A stretch of 64,000 nt of DNA from Psychroserpens ponticola (GCF_023556315.2 NZ_CP116221.1:62001-126000), one strand, 5' to 3'. Shown: positions 15,593 to 25,744, counted from the first letter of the stretch. Notes: a model not told the origin generated them from the letters alone. Numbers and translations: made by a program.

Positions 15593-17929
15593 ATGGAAAA
15601 TATATATTTATATATGATTATTGCCTTAGCCATTTTAGCTATTGCTGATTTGGTTGTAGGTGTTAGTAACGATGCAGTAAATTTCTTGAATTCTGCAATT
15701 GGTTCTAAAGCCATTTCATTTAAAACTATTATGATAGTTGCTAGTCTAGGAGTTGCTGTTGGCGCAGTGTTTTCTAGTGGAATGATGGAAGTAGCACGTA
15801 AAGGGATTTTTAATCCAAGTGAGTTTATGTTTAATGAAATCATGATTATTTTCATGGCAGTAATGATAACAGACATATTACTACTTGACTTCTTTAATTC
15901 CGTTGGAATGCCTACATCTACAACAGTGTCTATTGTTTTCGAATTATTAGGTGCAGCTGTTGCAATGGCGTTAATAAAAATTGGTCATGATGGCGGGAAC
16001 TTTGACGAAGTTATCAATTATATAAATACATCAAAAGCATCCCAAATTATATTTGGGATACTGCTCTCCGTCATTGTTGCATTCTCTATAGGTGCATTAG
16101 TACAATGGGTGTCTAGATTACTTTTGTCTTATAATTTTGAAAATAAAGCACATTGGGTTGGTGCGTTATTTGGAGGATTTGCTTTGACAGCAATAACTTA
16201 TTTTATTTTCATGAAAGGCCTAAAAGGAACGTCCTATGCTAAAGAATCTTTTGATATTCTTGGAGGTGGTACTATGAAAGATTTTCTAGAAACACAAGTG
16301 CTATCAATAGTCCTAGTAAGTTCAGTATTTTGGTCTTTATTGTCTTATGTTTTAATAGCTTTTGCAAAAACGAACATTTACAAGCTAATTATTATTGTCG
16401 GTACTTTTGCTTTGGCTTTAGCTTTTGCAGGAAATGATTTGGTTAACTTTATAGGTGTGCCTGTTGCTGCTTATAATGCTTTTCTAGAATGGTCCGCTTC
16501 AGGTGTTTTAGCAACTGAATTCCCGATGGATATCTTAGCTGAAAAAGTACCAACAAACAACTGGTTATTATTTGGAGCAGGAATGGTTATGGTTTTAACT
16601 TTGTGGTTTTCAACAAAAGCAAAAGGTGTCGTAAAAACATCTTTAGATTTATCTAGCCAAGGAGAAACGCAAGAACGTTTTCAGCCCAACTGGCTATCTA
16701 GAGGTTTTGTGAGATCAGCAATGTTAATGTCGCAAATGTCATCTTATATGCTGCCTAAATCATGGCAAGCAAAAATTGAAAAACAATTTGAAACACCTGT
16801 GATTCCTCTTTCTAAAGATAAGGTATATGAATTACCAGCATTTGACTTAGTACGCGCTGCTGTAAATTTGATGGTAGCCGCAGTATTGATTTCTATAGCA
16901 ACATCTTATAAATTACCATTATCTACAACTTATGTCACCTTCATGGTGGCAATGGGAACTTCTCTAGCAGATAGAGCTTGGGGAGCTGAAAGTGCTGTGT
17001 ATAGAGTTGCTGGTGTATTAAATGTTATTGGAGGATGGTTTTTTACTGCATTTAGCGCGTTTACAGCAGCTGCTTTAGTAGCATATCTATTGAACTTAAA
17101 TTTAGATGTTATGTTTCCAATTTTATTGGTTACAGCTTTTGGGTTGTTAATTAGAAGCTCTATAGCACATAATAAAAAGGCTAAAGAAGTTAAAGCAGAA
17201 GATTCTTTGACTAGAGCAGAAAGTAGTTCTGTACAAGGAGTGATTCATGAAAGTGCAAATAACATTGCCAATGTAGTGAAGCGTACAAATAGAATTTACT
17301 CTAATGCAATTGTTGGACTTGCTAGACAGGATTTAGCATTACTCAAAAAGAGTAAGAAACAAGTTGTTAAGTTAACGGCAGAGGTAGATGATTTACGAGA
17401 TAATGTGTTTTATTTTATTAAAAATTTAGATGAGTCTAGTGTTGATGCTAGTGATTTCTATATCAATATTCTTGGTTATCTTCAAGATATGACACAGTCG
17501 TTAGAATACATTTCTAAAGTAAGTCATAAACACGTTAATAATAATCATAAGAAACTTAAATTCAGTCAAATTAAAGAACTTAAAGAGGTTGATGATAAGT
17601 TAGAAGTTTTATTTGAAGACACAAGAGCTGCATTTAACTCTGAATCTTTTGAACAAATAGGTGCTATTTTAGATGAAAGAACGGAAGTTTATAAACTTGT
17701 AAAAGAAAAAATTAAAAGACAAGTAGCTCGTACTCGTACTGAAGAATCAAGCCCTAAGAATACGACATTGTATTTCAGTATGCTTTTAGAGACTAAGGAT
17801 TTAATTAAAGCTACAATGAATTTGCTAGAAGAGTATCATAACTCTTTTGATAGTTCTGTTGAACCTGCAACTATTACAGTTGTAGATGAAATTATTGAAA
17901 ACCCAGAGTCTTCAGAGCAAGAAGAATAA
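15593..17929 (+). CDS. PiT-family inorganic phosphate transporter with PhoU-like C-terminal domain
   Basis: This is a 778-residue inner-membrane protein, much longer than a basic PiT (about 500). The two inverted PiT repeats carry GVSNDAVNFLNSAIGSKA near the N terminus and AGNDLVNFIGVPVAA in the middle. From about residue 540 a soluble, charged, helical region resembles a PhoU/DUF47 domain (for example ESANNIANVVKRTNRIYSNA). A fused PhoU-like domain suggests transport is gated by phosphate status. It follows the porin gene and ends at a perfect terminator. The energy source (H+ or Na+) cannot be read. Confidence 0.92.
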   Translation: MENIYLYMIIALAILAIADLVVGVSNDAVNFLNSAIGSKAISFKTIMIVASLGVAVGAVFSSGMMEVARKGIFNPSEFMFNEIMIIFMAVMITDILLLDFFNSVGMPTSTTVSIVFELLGAAVAMALIKIGHDGGNFDEVINYINTSKASQIIFGILLSVIVAFSIGALVQWVSRLLLSYNFENKAHWVGALFGGFALTAITYFIFMKGLKGTSYAKESFDILGGGTMKDFLETQVLSIVLVSSVFWSLLSYVLIAFAKTNIYKLIIIVGTFALALAFAGNDLVNFIGVPVAAYNAFLEWSASGVLATEFPMDILAEKVPTNNWLLFGAGMVMVLTLWFSTKAKGVVKTSLDLSSQGETQERFQPNWLSRGFVRSAMLMSQMSSYMLPKSWQAKIEKQFETPVIPLSKDKVYELPAFDLVRAAVNLMVAAVLISIATSYKLPLSTTYVTFMVAMGTSLADRAWGAESAVYRVAGVLNVIGGWFFTAFSAFTAAALVAYLLNLNLDVMFPILLVTAFGLLIRSSIAHNKKAKEVKAEDSLTRAESSSVQGVIHESANNIANVVKRTNRIYSNAIVGLARQDLALLKKSKKQVVKLTAEVDDLRDNVFYFIKNLDESSVDASDFYINILGYLQDMTQSLEYISKVSHKHVNNNHKKLKFSQIKELKEVDDKLEVLFEDTRAAFNSESFEQIGAILDERTEVYKLVKEKIKRQVARTRTEESSPKNTTLYFSMLLETKDLIKATMNLLEEYHNSFDSSVEPATITVVDEIIENPESSEQEE

Positions 17930-17945
17930 AAGATAATTTATAAAT

Positions 17946-17978
17946 AAAAAAGCCATCATAATTATGATGGCTTTTTTT
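17946..17978 (+). terminator. intrinsic terminator after the PiT gene
   Basis: A perfect 20-base palindrome (GCCATCATAATTATGATGGC) is flanked by A6 and T7. It touches the last codon of the chrA remnant on the other strand. Confidence 0.88.
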
Positions 17979-18451
17979 ATTTGGCTAAAGTCATTAAAAG
18001 AAATCCTAGAATTGCACCAATAATGATAGTCCAAATGGTGTTTATTTTTGTTTTAAAAGTTAAAAACGAAGCAATTATAGCAATTGTGATACTTTGCCAT
18101 TCTATAAGTGTTTCTTTTGTCATTATAAGTAATACAGCAATCATAACTGAAACTGCAGCGATATTTACTGAATCTAAAAAATAACGCAATAATATTGAAT
18201 GAAATACTAGCTATAAATAAACCTGCTTTGCCAGCTCGTTCATAACCGCAATGCATTGTCATTTCTGTTGAGTTTGGATCAGGAATAAGATTTGTAGTTC
18301 CAATGAGATCAAGAAAATCATCTCTAGTCATCCACTTGCGTTTTTCAATGATTTCATCTTCCATCATTGCTATGTGAGCAGCAGGACCACCAAATGCAAA
18401 ACAACCTAATTAAAAAATGACTTGAGCAACTTCTTTTAATTTTGGATTCAT
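17977..18451 (-). pseudogene. chrA: chromate transporter ChrA remnant
   Basis: Reading the minus strand from the ATG at 18451 gives MNPKLKEVAQVIF, then an in-frame TAA (18410-18412), then LGCFAFGGPAAHIAMMEDEIIEKRKWM and DLIGTTNLIPDPNSTEMTMH. This is the N-terminal region of a long-chain ChrA, with Asp where PGPNSTE normally has Gly. After about 65 more residues the match jumps, in another frame, to the C-terminal end (FLDSVNIAAV...GFLLMTLAK) with a normal stop. An internal piece of roughly 200 residues or more is missing. One nonsense codon, one frame change and one large deletion make it non-functional. Confidence 0.85.
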
Positions 18452-18485
18452 ATCAGGAATTTAAATCATGGTTTGAAAACCATAT

Positions 18486-18992
18486 TTAGTCTCCAATTTG
18501 CCCGATTTCTTCAATGCCTTGTTTTATTTTAATTTTAGCTTCAAATTTTTCTATATCAACCACATACGTTTTTGAAATTGAATCATGCCAGCCTTTTCCA
18601 TCTTGACCTAAAAAAGATAATTGTTCAAAAGGAATTAAACGAGATAGTGTACGAATTAAAATATCACTAAATGTAGGTTTCAAGCCTTCATGTGTCACTA
18701 TTTTAGTTTTAGTTATCAATTTGCCTATGGATCGTCCTGTAAATGTTTCAATAATATTAAAATATATTAATAAAATAAAAGCGCCAAATAAGTAATCTGA
18801 AAGCCTACTATCTGATTCTATTAGTATATCATAGAGAGCATAGCTTCCAGTAAGTTCAGATAATAGTGCAAGTACAATGCCGAGAATAGCACCTAAAACA
18901 ATCTGTACGATATAATCAATAATTAAGTTTGCAAATCTAATTCCTTTAGATGCTAAAACATCTTTAGGCACATTGTTGTGAGTTTGATTCAT
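18486..18992 (-). CDS. RDD-family membrane protein
   Basis: This is a 168-residue inner-membrane protein of the RDD family. The first helix carries R-F-x-N-L-I-I-D (residues about 19-26), the usual Arg...Asp pair. Two or three transmembrane segments follow, with the TGRSIGKLITKTKIV segment typical of the family, and an RTLSRLIPFE segment before the C-terminal soluble tail. The molecular role of RDD proteins is mostly unknown; some are linked to ion exchange. The gene is divergent from the DUF6503 gene. A -7 element (TATATTTG) lies about 22 bases upstream. Confidence 0.85.
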   Translation of the reverse strand: MNQTHNNVPKDVLASKGIRFANLIIDYIVQIVLGAILGIVLALLSELTGSYALYDILIESDSRLSDYLFGAFILLIYFNIIETFTGRSIGKLITKTKIVTHEGLKPTFSDILIRTLSRLIPFEQLSFLGQDGKGWHDSISKTYVVDIEKFEAKIKIKQGIEEIGQIGD

Positions 18993-19014
18993 GATTCGTA
19001 GTGTTTGTGAATTT

Positions 19015-19022
19015 CAAATATA
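19015..19022 (-). promoter_or_regulatory. -7 element for the RDD gene
   Basis: TATATTTG on the minus strand matches TAnnTTTG and lies 22 bases before the ATG at 18992. Confidence 0.45.
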
Positions 19023-19076
19023 AGGTTCTTCAATTAAAATCAAATAGTTTAAATTAGTGAATCTAAAAAATCAGAT

Positions 19077-19799
19077 ATGAAACCACTCACATTTTTATTT
19101 GTATTCATTTTCAGTTTTCATTACCTAACAGCTCAAACAATTAGTGGCTCATCACTTTTAGAAAAAGCAATTGAATATCATGATCCAAATAAACAATGGA
19201 GTACATTTAAAGCTGAATTTGATATTGAGATGGAAATGCCTAAAAATTCAAAAAGGATTAGTCATGTTACTATTAACCTTCCAACAGAGTTTTTCAAAGT
19301 AAAAGCGACTAAAGATACTATTGTTACAGAATATACAGTTGATAAAGGCATGTGTACTATTTCGTTAAACGGAAAAACAGATTTAAGTAAAGCTGAATTG
19401 TTTTCAAACAATCTAAGTTGTGATCGTGCTAACATGTACAAAAATTATTATACATATTTATATGGTTTGCCTATGAAGCTAAAAGATGAAGGCACTAATA
19501 TTTCTGAAACTGTTGAACGAAAAACATTTAAAGGCAAATCGTATTTGGTGTTAAAAGTAACTTACGATAAAACTGTAGGTAGTGATGTGTGGTACTTTTA
19601 TTTCAATCCAGAAACTTTTGCCATGGAAATCTATCAATTCTTTAAAACGGATGAAAAAGGTAATTTAAAGCCAGATAGTGGAGAGTATATTATGTTATCT
19701 GATACTGAAACAATTAATCAAATTAAAATACCTAAAGTAAGAGCTTGGTATTACAATAAAGACGATGCTTACTTGGCAACAGATATTTTAAAGAACTAG
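19077..19799 (+). CDS. secreted DUF6503-type protein
   Basis: This is a 240-residue exported protein. The signal peptide ends at about residue 19 (HYLTAQ). The mature region begins with SGSSLLEKAIEYHDPNKQW and ends with beta-rich segments (VWYFYFNPETFAMEIYQFF). This corresponds to the flavobacterial DUF6503 group, which may adopt a lipid-carrier-like half barrel. No catalytic motif is seen. It stands alone between the RDD gene and the Na/Pi cotransporter (convergent, nine bases apart). Function unknown; location is most likely periplasmic or outer-membrane associated. Confidence 0.7.
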   Translation: MKPLTFLFVFIFSFHYLTAQTISGSSLLEKAIEYHDPNKQWSTFKAEFDIEMEMPKNSKRISHVTINLPTEFFKVKATKDTIVTEYTVDKGMCTISLNGKTDLSKAELFSNNLSCDRANMYKNYYTYLYGLPMKLKDEGTNISETVERKTFKGKSYLVLKVTYDKTVGSDVWYFYFNPETFAMEIYQFFKTDEKGNLKPDSGEYIMLSDTETINQIKIPKVRAWYYNKDDAYLATDILKN

Positions 19800-19808
19800 C
19801 ACTAAATG

Positions 19809-21569
19809 CTAATTACCATTGTCTAATAAGGTGTCTTTCTTTCCATACAGCAACTCTGCAACTTCAATTAATTTTTTAACCATATCATTAACGTTGGTAT
19901 AATCATTAAATAGGGAAGATGCCATTTCAGCAGAAATTAAATTTTCTCTGATTAATTTGTCAATGGATTTATTACTCTGTCTAATATTCTCTTTTGCTTC
20001 ATTCTTTAATTGGAGTAGTTTTTTTGCATATACTTCAGAATCTTCAGCTTTTCTGAATAAATAAATAATACGTAATACTTTGATGATTTTTTTTCTAAAG
20101 CCATCATATTCTTTCAACATATGCTTATTATCTAAATCTAAAGACATGGTAATGTTTTTATTTAGTTCTCTAGCATCTTTAATGATTTCAACCATTTTAC
20201 GATTCGCCACTTTAATATCAGTAATCGCTTCATTTTCTTTTCTATTAAGTTTAAAATCATTTTGTGCAGTTATTGCATATTTAATAATTTCACCATAAAT
20301 AGTTTTAACTTTTTTATAGTAGAGGTCTTCTACGTTTGTTTGTAAATCTTTGGTAGATTTTTTTAAAATCTTTTTTACTTTTTTATCAGATTTAATATCT
20401 TCTCTATGAATGTTTAAAGCATGGGCAACTATTTCAAAAATGGTGTTTTTATATAAATATTTTGATTCATTTATCAAGGCCGAAATTACCGAAGCTGGAA
20501 ATTTTAAAACTGCATTATTAAGATATTTTGGTTCATCAATATCTTTATCTTTATGGTCTTTGAAGAATTTTAATAACGCACGTTCTAATGGTTTTATAAA
20601 TGGAATCATGATAATAACACCAAGTATATTAAAGATGGTATGAAACAATGCTAATTTCAAAGTATAGTCTGTTGAGCTAATGTTTGTAAATTTAGATATG
20701 TTATTAACTAAATTTGCTAATGGATAAATTAAAGCTAAAGCCGCAATTCCAGTAAAAACATTGAAGATTAAATGTGCTCCAGCTAATCTTTTTCCAGCCA
20801 CATTAGAACTTAACGATCCCAAAACAGCTGTAATGGTTGTACCAATGTTTGCTCCAATTGCTAAAGCTAAGGCATTTTCATATTCTATTTGACCTGCTGC
20901 TAATGCAGTTAATATTAATGCTAATGTTGCACTACTTGATTGTAAAACTGTTGTTATTACTATTCCTAATAGTGTATAGATTATTACACCTTTAAATCCT
21001 GATATGGCGTATTGGGTTAAATCTATATATTCTTTAAAAATGTCAAAGCCTTCTTTCATAAAATGAATGCCTAAAAAGAAGAATCCTAAGCCAGCCAAAA
21101 CATTTCCAATGCCTTTTAATGAGGCTTTTTTCTGGATTGAAAAAATAATTCCAAAAACCAACATTGGCATTGACAATGCAGAAATATTAATTTTTAAACC
21201 AAATCCTGCGACCAACCAGGCTGTAGCTGTAGTTCCAATGTTTGCTCCAAAGATTAGACCTATTCCTCCAGATAAGCTTATAAGTCCTGCGCTTATAAAT
21301 GAAATTGTGATGACTGACACTAAGGAGCTTGATTGAATCAAAGCTGTTACTAGTGCTCCTGCGGTAATACTTTTGTATAATTTGTCTGTCGTTTTTTTTA
21401 ATAAATTTTGTAAAGGACCTTTTGTGAAAACTTTAAATCCTTCTTCTAGCATAATCATCCCAAAAAGTAAGATGGCAATACCAGCTGCTATCGTTTTGAA
21501 ATTTGGGTATAAATAAAGTAGAATTGCAAGAACAATTAAAAGCGCAAAGAATATCGTTTTTCTAATCAT
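19809..21569 (-). CDS. Na+/phosphate cotransporter (NptA/PNaS family) with PhoU-like tail
   Basis: This is a 586-residue inner-membrane protein. It contains two PNaS repeats, each with a QSSS motif (ALIQSSSLVSV and VLQSSSATLAL) and each near a GANIGTT motif. From about residue 340 a soluble alpha-helical PhoU-like region extends to the C terminus. It moves phosphate into the cell with sodium. Together with the PiT transporter, it is the second phosphate transporter here with a PhoU-like tail. The upstream 364 bases show a pair of TTGCAA hexamers 11 bases apart but not the array seen before the porin. Confidence 0.9.
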   Translation of the reverse strand: MIRKTIFFALLIVLAILLYLYPNFKTIAAGIAILLFGMIMLEEGFKVFTKGPLQNLLKKTTDKLYKSITAGALVTALIQSSSLVSVITISFISAGLISLSGGIGLIFGANIGTTATAWLVAGFGLKINISALSMPMLVFGIIFSIQKKASLKGIGNVLAGLGFFFLGIHFMKEGFDIFKEYIDLTQYAISGFKGVIIYTLLGIVITTVLQSSSATLALILTALAAGQIEYENALALAIGANIGTTITAVLGSLSSNVAGKRLAGAHLIFNVFTGIAALALIYPLANLVNNISKFTNISSTDYTLKLALFHTIFNILGVIIMIPFIKPLERALLKFFKDHKDKDIDEPKYLNNAVLKFPASVISALINESKYLYKNTIFEIVAHALNIHREDIKSDKKVKKILKKSTKDLQTNVEDLYYKKVKTIYGEIIKYAITAQNDFKLNRKENEAITDIKVANRKMVEIIKDARELNKNITMSLDLDNKHMLKEYDGFRKKIIKVLRIIYLFRKAEDSEVYAKKLLQLKNEAKENIRQSNKSIDKLIRENLISAEMASSLFNDYTNVNDMVKKLIEVAELLYGKKDTLLDNGN

Positions 21570-21933
21570 TTTTAAATGTTTAGATTTTTAACAGATATTG
21601 AATATCTTTTAATTTTTAATAGTATTATCAACTCATTGCAAAAGCGTTGCAACGGCACTGTAAGGTAAGTAATAACATAAATGTTATATTCCATAAGTAA
21701 GTTTGTCGACTAAAAAATTATTAATAGGCATTAAAGTAAAAGATTCCTGTTTTAAAAGCAAAAAAGATTTAAAATAATCCTCAAAAACAGCTCTTATAAA
21801 AAAAATTATTTATTCCTGCCATAACAGAGTTTGGTATTATAATGAAAGTGATGTTTACTCAGTGACAGATATGTTAAAATAATAAAAGCATCTCGAAAGA
21901 GATGCTTTTATTATTTTAATTAATACTTTGGGT
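21570..21933. other. 364-base intergenic region between nptA-like gene and nrdA
   Basis: It contains two TTGCAA hexamers 11 bases apart (21636 and 21647), a 16-base palindrome ATAACATAAATGTTAT (21672-21687), about 190 AT-rich bases without visible structure, and the nrdA terminator at the right end. No coding frame was supported. Confidence 0.6.
21876..21917 (-). terminator. terminator after nrdA
   Basis: A perfect 19-bp stem (AAAATAATAAAAGCATCTC and its complement) has a four-base loop. It is GAAA on the plus strand. The U-rich arm on the minus strand makes it suitable to end nrdA. Confidence 0.85.
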
Positions 21934-24411
21934 TTAAGAACCACACATTAAGCAATCGTCACCTTCGGCTTCTTTAGCTTGAGCGATTAACGCTTTCATT
22001 TCATCAGCACTCATTGGTTCTACTTCTACTTTCTCTGCAGTTTGCTTAGCAAATTTTGCTGCAGTTTCAGCAGCGATTTGTTGTTTTTGAGCAACAGTAT
22101 CTACTTTTACTTCTTGCACTTCTGCAACAGGTTCAGCTTTCACTTCTCTTGTAATTGTTACTTTCTTAGCATCAACAGCGCTCTTAGTACGTAAATAGTA
22201 CATTCCTGTTTTTAAGCCGCTTTTCCAAGCATAAAAGTGCATAGATGTTAACTTAGCCATGGTTGCACCTTCTAAGAACAAGTTAAGTGATTGTGATTGG
22301 TCAATAAAGTAACCACGTTGACGAGACATATCTATAATATCTTTCATAGATAATTCCCAAACGGTTTTATACAATTCTTTAATATCTTCAGGAATGCAAT
22401 CTACATCTTGAATAGATCCATTAGCTCTCATGATTTCGTTCTTTAAGTCTTCATTCCAAAGTCCTAATTCAACTAAATCTTCTAATAAATGTTTGTTTAC
22501 AACAATGAATTCTCCTGACAATACACGACGTGTGTAAATGTTAGACGTGTATGGCTCAAAACATTCGTTGTTTCCAAGAATTTGAGATGTTGATGCAGTT
22601 GGCATAGGTGCAACTAATAATGAGTTACGAACACCATGCTTGGCAACCTCTTTTCTTAATTTATCCCAATCCCAACGACCACTCAAGGTGTCCTCTTGTA
22701 TGTTCCATAAATTGTGCTGAAACTGACCTTTACTTATTGGAGATCCTTCATAAGATTCATAAGGACCATCAACTTTTGCTTCTTCCATACTTGCAGTTAC
22801 TGCTGCATAGTATAAGGTTTCAAAAATTTCTTGATTTAAGGTCTTAGCTTCATCACTTGTAAAAGGCATTCTTAATTTAATAAATGTGTCTGCTAATCCT
22901 TGAACTCCTAAACCAACTGGTCTGTGGCGGAAATTTGAATTTTCAGCTTCTTTTACAGGATAATAATTTCTGTCAATAACTCTGTTTAAGTTTTTAGTCA
23001 CACGTTTCGTGATTCTAAATAACTCTTTATGATCAAATTCTCCATTTTTAACAAACATTGGCAATGCAATAGATGCTAAATTACATACAGCAACTTCATC
23101 AGGAGAGGTGTACTCCATAATTTCTGTACATAAATTTGAAGAGCGAATCGTTCCTAAATTTTTCTGGTTAGACTTACGATTTGCTGCATCTTTATACAAC
23201 ATGTAAGGTGTTCCAGTTTCAATTTGAGATTCTAATATTTTTTCCCAAAGTTCTCTTGCTTTTATAGCCTTTCGACCTTTTCCTTCAGATTCGTATTTTG
23301 TGTATAATGCTTCAAATTCTTCACTGTGAACGTCACATAATCCTGGGCATTCGTTAGGACACATTAAGGTCCATTCTGCATCTTCCTGAACGCGTTTCAT
23401 AAATAAATCTGGCATCCACATCGCGTAAAATAAATCACGAGCACGTAATTCTTCAGCACCATGATTCTTTTTTAAATCTAAGAAACTCATAATATCTGCA
23501 TGCCAAGGCTCGATGTACATTGCAAAGCTTCCTTTACGTTTTCCTCCACCTTGATCTACATAACGTGCTGTGTCATTAAACACTTTAAGCATTGGTACAA
23601 TACCATTACTTGTTCCGTTTGTTCCAGCAATATAACTTCCTGTTGCACGTACATTATGAATAGATAAACCTATTCCTCCTGCAGATTGTGAAATTTTAGC
23701 AGTTTGTTTTAATGTGTCATAAATACCATCAATACTATCGTCTTTTACTGTTAATAAGAAACAAGATGACATTTGTGGTTTTGGTGTTCCAGAATTAAAT
23801 AATGTTGGTGTAGCGTGTGTAAAGTACTTTTTAGACATCAACTCGTAGGTCTCAATAGCTGAATCTAAATCGTTAAGGTGAATACCAATTGATACTCTCA
23901 TTAACATGTGTTGTGGTCGTTCTGCAATTTGGCCATTCAATTTTAAAAGATAAGAACGCTCTAATGTTTTAAATCCGAAATAATCATAACCAAAATCACG
24001 ATTATAAATAATTGCAGAATCTAATTTTTCTTTATTTTCTATGATGACGTTGTATACTTCATCACTTAGTAAAGGTGCTTTTTTGCCATTTCTAGGATTT
24101 ACGTAAGTATATAAATCTGTCATCACCTCGCTAAAGGTTTTTTTTGTGTTTTTATGTAAGTTAGATACCGAAATACGAGCAGCTAAACGTGCGTAATCTG
24201 GATGAGCAGTAGTCATTGTAGCAGCTTGCTCTGCTGCCAAATTATCTAATTCGCTAGTTGTTACACCATCGTATAAACCATCAATAACTCGCATTGCTAC
24301 TTTAATTGGATCAACAAGTTCGTTAAGTCCGTAACATAATTTACGAACTCTTGCCGTAATTTTGTCGAACATTATTGGTTCTTTTCTTCCGTCTCTTTTT
24401 AATACAAACAT
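21934..24411 (-). CDS. nrdA: ribonucleoside-diphosphate reductase, class Ia alpha subunit
   Basis: This large subunit reduces ribonucleoside diphosphates to deoxy forms. It has 825 residues. An ATP-cone begins at the N terminus ([16 protein letters not shown]), giving allosteric activity control. The catalytic barrel includes the SSCFLL segment with an active-site Cys, the SNLCTEI finger-loop region and [23 protein letters not shown]. The C terminus ends in CLMCGS, the redox-shuttle cysteines. Between about residues 760 and 815 there is a Val/Glu/Lys/Ala-rich insert that looks like a flexible linker. It follows nrdB in the same direction after 217 bases. Confidence 0.96.
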   Translation of the reverse strand: MFVLKRDGRKEPIMFDKITARVRKLCYGLNELVDPIKVAMRVIDGLYDGVTTSELDNLAAEQAATMTTAHPDYARLAARISVSNLHKNTKKTFSEVMTDLYTYVNPRNGKKAPLLSDEVYNVIIENKEKLDSAIIYNRDFGYDYFGFKTLERSYLLKLNGQIAERPQHMLMRVSIGIHLNDLDSAIETYELMSKKYFTHATPTLFNSGTPKPQMSSCFLLTVKDDSIDGIYDTLKQTAKISQSAGGIGLSIHNVRATGSYIAGTNGTSNGIVPMLKVFNDTARYVDQGGGKRKGSFAMYIEPWHADIMSFLDLKKNHGAEELRARDLFYAMWMPDLFMKRVQEDAEWTLMCPNECPGLCDVHSEEFEALYTKYESEGKGRKAIKARELWEKILESQIETGTPYMLYKDAANRKSNQKNLGTIRSSNLCTEIMEYTSPDEVAVCNLASIALPMFVKNGEFDHKELFRITKRVTKNLNRVIDRNYYPVKEAENSNFRHRPVGLGVQGLADTFIKLRMPFTSDEAKTLNQEIFETLYYAAVTASMEEAKVDGPYESYEGSPISKGQFQHNLWNIQEDTLSGRWDWDKLRKEVAKHGVRNSLLVAPMPTASTSQILGNNECFEPYTSNIYTRRVLSGEFIVVNKHLLEDLVELGLWNEDLKNEIMRANGSIQDVDCIPEDIKELYKTVWELSMKDIIDMSRQRGYFIDQSQSLNLFLEGATMAKLTSMHFYAWKSGLKTGMYYLRTKSAVDAKKVTITREVKAEPVAEVQEVKVDTVAQKQQIAAETAAKFAKQTAEKVEVEPMSADEMKALIAQAKEAEGDDCLMCGS

Positions 24412-24430
24412 ACGTTACACATTTTTTAGT

Positions 24431-24502
24431 TTTTTCTGAAGCCACCATTCAGAAAAAGGGATTAGTTGGTTGCTATTAATTAGTTAGGAAGCCAATTAAT
24501 AG
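24431..24502 (-). promoter_or_regulatory. two hairpins in the nrdA leader
   Basis: A perfect 10-bp stem at 24431-24440/24448-24457 (TTTTTCTGAA arm) and a perfect 9-bp stem at 24473-24481/24494-24502 (CTATTAATT arm) lie 20-91 bases before the nrdA ATG. Both loops contain GAAGCCA on the plus strand. Neither has a U tract, so they are probably mRNA leader structures and not terminators. Confidence 0.4.
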
Positions 24503-24628
24503 CTAGATTAATTATTAGGTTTTTATACTGAAATTAAAACTGACTATAAAATTTTATACTAAAGTTGTTTCAACTAAAGGGTCATTAAGCCAATCAAAAT
24601 AATTCTGTCTTTGATTTTTGTTTTGGTT

Positions 24629-25618
24629 TTAGAAGTCGAAACTATCTGAGCCAAAATCGTATTTGTTTTCTTCCTCTTCTTTATTAAGAACACCAGCTTT
24701 TTGGTATTCAGATACTCGCTTTTCGAAGAAATTTGTTTTTCCTTGTAATGAAATCATGTCCATGAAATCAAAAGGGTTTGCTGTATTGTAAACTTTTTCA
24801 CAACCAAGATCCTGAAGTAGTCCATCAGTTACAAATTCTAAATATTGTGACATTAATTTAGAATTCATACCAATTAAACTCGCAGGAAGAGATTCTGTAA
24901 TAAACTCTCTTTCAATATTTAATGCGTCAACCAAAATTTCTTTGATGCGACCTTTTGGTACTTTGTTTATTAAGTGATGTTCGTGTAAGTGAACTGCAAA
25001 GTCGCAATGCATGCCTTCGTCACGAGAGATCAATTCGTTTGAAAACGTTAAACCTGGCATTAAACCACGTTTTTTCAACCAAAATATTGAGCAAAAAGAC
25101 CCTGAAAAGAAAATACCTTCAACAGCTGCAAAAGCGATTAAACGTTCGGCAAAACTTGGAGATTCTATCCATTTTAATGCCCAATCTGCTTTTTTCTTAA
25201 TAGCAGGAAATGTTTCAATTGCATTAAAAAGACCAGCTTTTTCTTTTTCATCTTTTACATACGTGTCGATCAACAATGAGTAGGTTTCACTGTGAATGTT
25301 TTCCATCATAATTTGGAAACCATAGAAAAATTTAGCTTCACTATATTGTACTTCATTTACGAAATTTTCGGCTAGATTTTCATTTACAATACCATCACTT
25401 GCTGCGAAAAAAGCTAAAACATGTTTGATAAAGTAACGTTCATCGTCTGTTAATTTTTGTGTCCAATCTGTAATGTCTTGATGTAAATCAATTTCTTCTG
25501 CAGTCCAAATACTTGCTTCAGATTTTTTGTACCATTCCCATAAATCATGATGTTGGATAGGAAAAATAACGAATCGATCTTTATTTTCTTGCAAAATTGG
25601 TTCTACAACTTGAGACAT
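24629..25618 (-). CDS. nrdB: ribonucleoside-diphosphate reductase, class Ia beta subunit
   Basis: This small subunit makes the di-iron tyrosyl radical used by NrdA. It has 329 residues. Iron ligands are visible in the helices [13 protein letters not shown] (Glu), [12 protein letters not shown] (Glu and His) and [18 protein letters not shown] (Glu, His). The radical Tyr is expected in the helix around ENIHSETYS. The C-terminal tail ends in DSFDF, the part that docks on NrdA. It is first in the nrdB-nrdA order typical of flavobacteria. A pair of DnaA-box-like 11-mers is found about 105-125 bases upstream. Confidence 0.96.
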   Translation of the reverse strand: MSQVVEPILQENKDRFVIFPIQHHDLWEWYKKSEASIWTAEEIDLHQDITDWTQKLTDDERYFIKHVLAFFAASDGIVNENLAENFVNEVQYSEAKFFYGFQIMMENIHSETYSLLIDTYVKDEKEKAGLFNAIETFPAIKKKADWALKWIESPSFAERLIAFAAVEGIFFSGSFCSIFWLKKRGLMPGLTFSNELISRDEGMHCDFAVHLHEHHLINKVPKGRIKEILVDALNIEREFITESLPASLIGMNSKLMSQYLEFVTDGLLQDLGCEKVYNTANPFDFMDMISLQGKTNFFEKRVSEYQKAGVLNKEEEENKYDFGSDSFDF

Positions 25619-25722
25619 ATTACTTGGGTTTTTGATTTAAAAATTTACTGAAAAATATCGTGTGATTTGGAACTAACAAAGATTCAAAAATGTATGAGAT
25701 ATTTTGCTGTTTTTCTGGAAAG

Positions 25723-25744
25723 CTTTTCAACAAGTTTTTAACAA
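25723..25744 (-). promoter_or_regulatory. tandem 11-mers upstream of nrdB (DnaA-box-like)
   Basis: On the minus strand TTGTTAAAAAC is directly followed by TTGTTGAAAAG. Read on the plus strand they include TTTTCAACA and TTTTTAACA, which resemble the DnaA box TTWTNCACA with one and two mismatches. DnaA controls nrdAB in E. coli. Here the assignment is inference. Confidence 0.35.

Noticed and set aside
17981-18184. Plus-strand frame opposite the chrA remnant
   Set aside because: It is the mirror of the ChrA C-terminal segment and has no start signal of its own.
21636-21652. Two TTGCAA hexamers 11 bases apart before the Na/Pi cotransporter as a Pho box
   Set aside because: The motif differs from the nTnAC units at the other two promoters, and there are only two units with no matching -7 spacing.
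14176-21717. Shared 10-12 base string containing TTTGTCGACTAA in two gaps of the phosphate block (near 14181 and 21700)
   Set aside because: Flanking bases differ, the positions relative to genes differ, and one shared short string in this AT-rich sequence can arise by chance.
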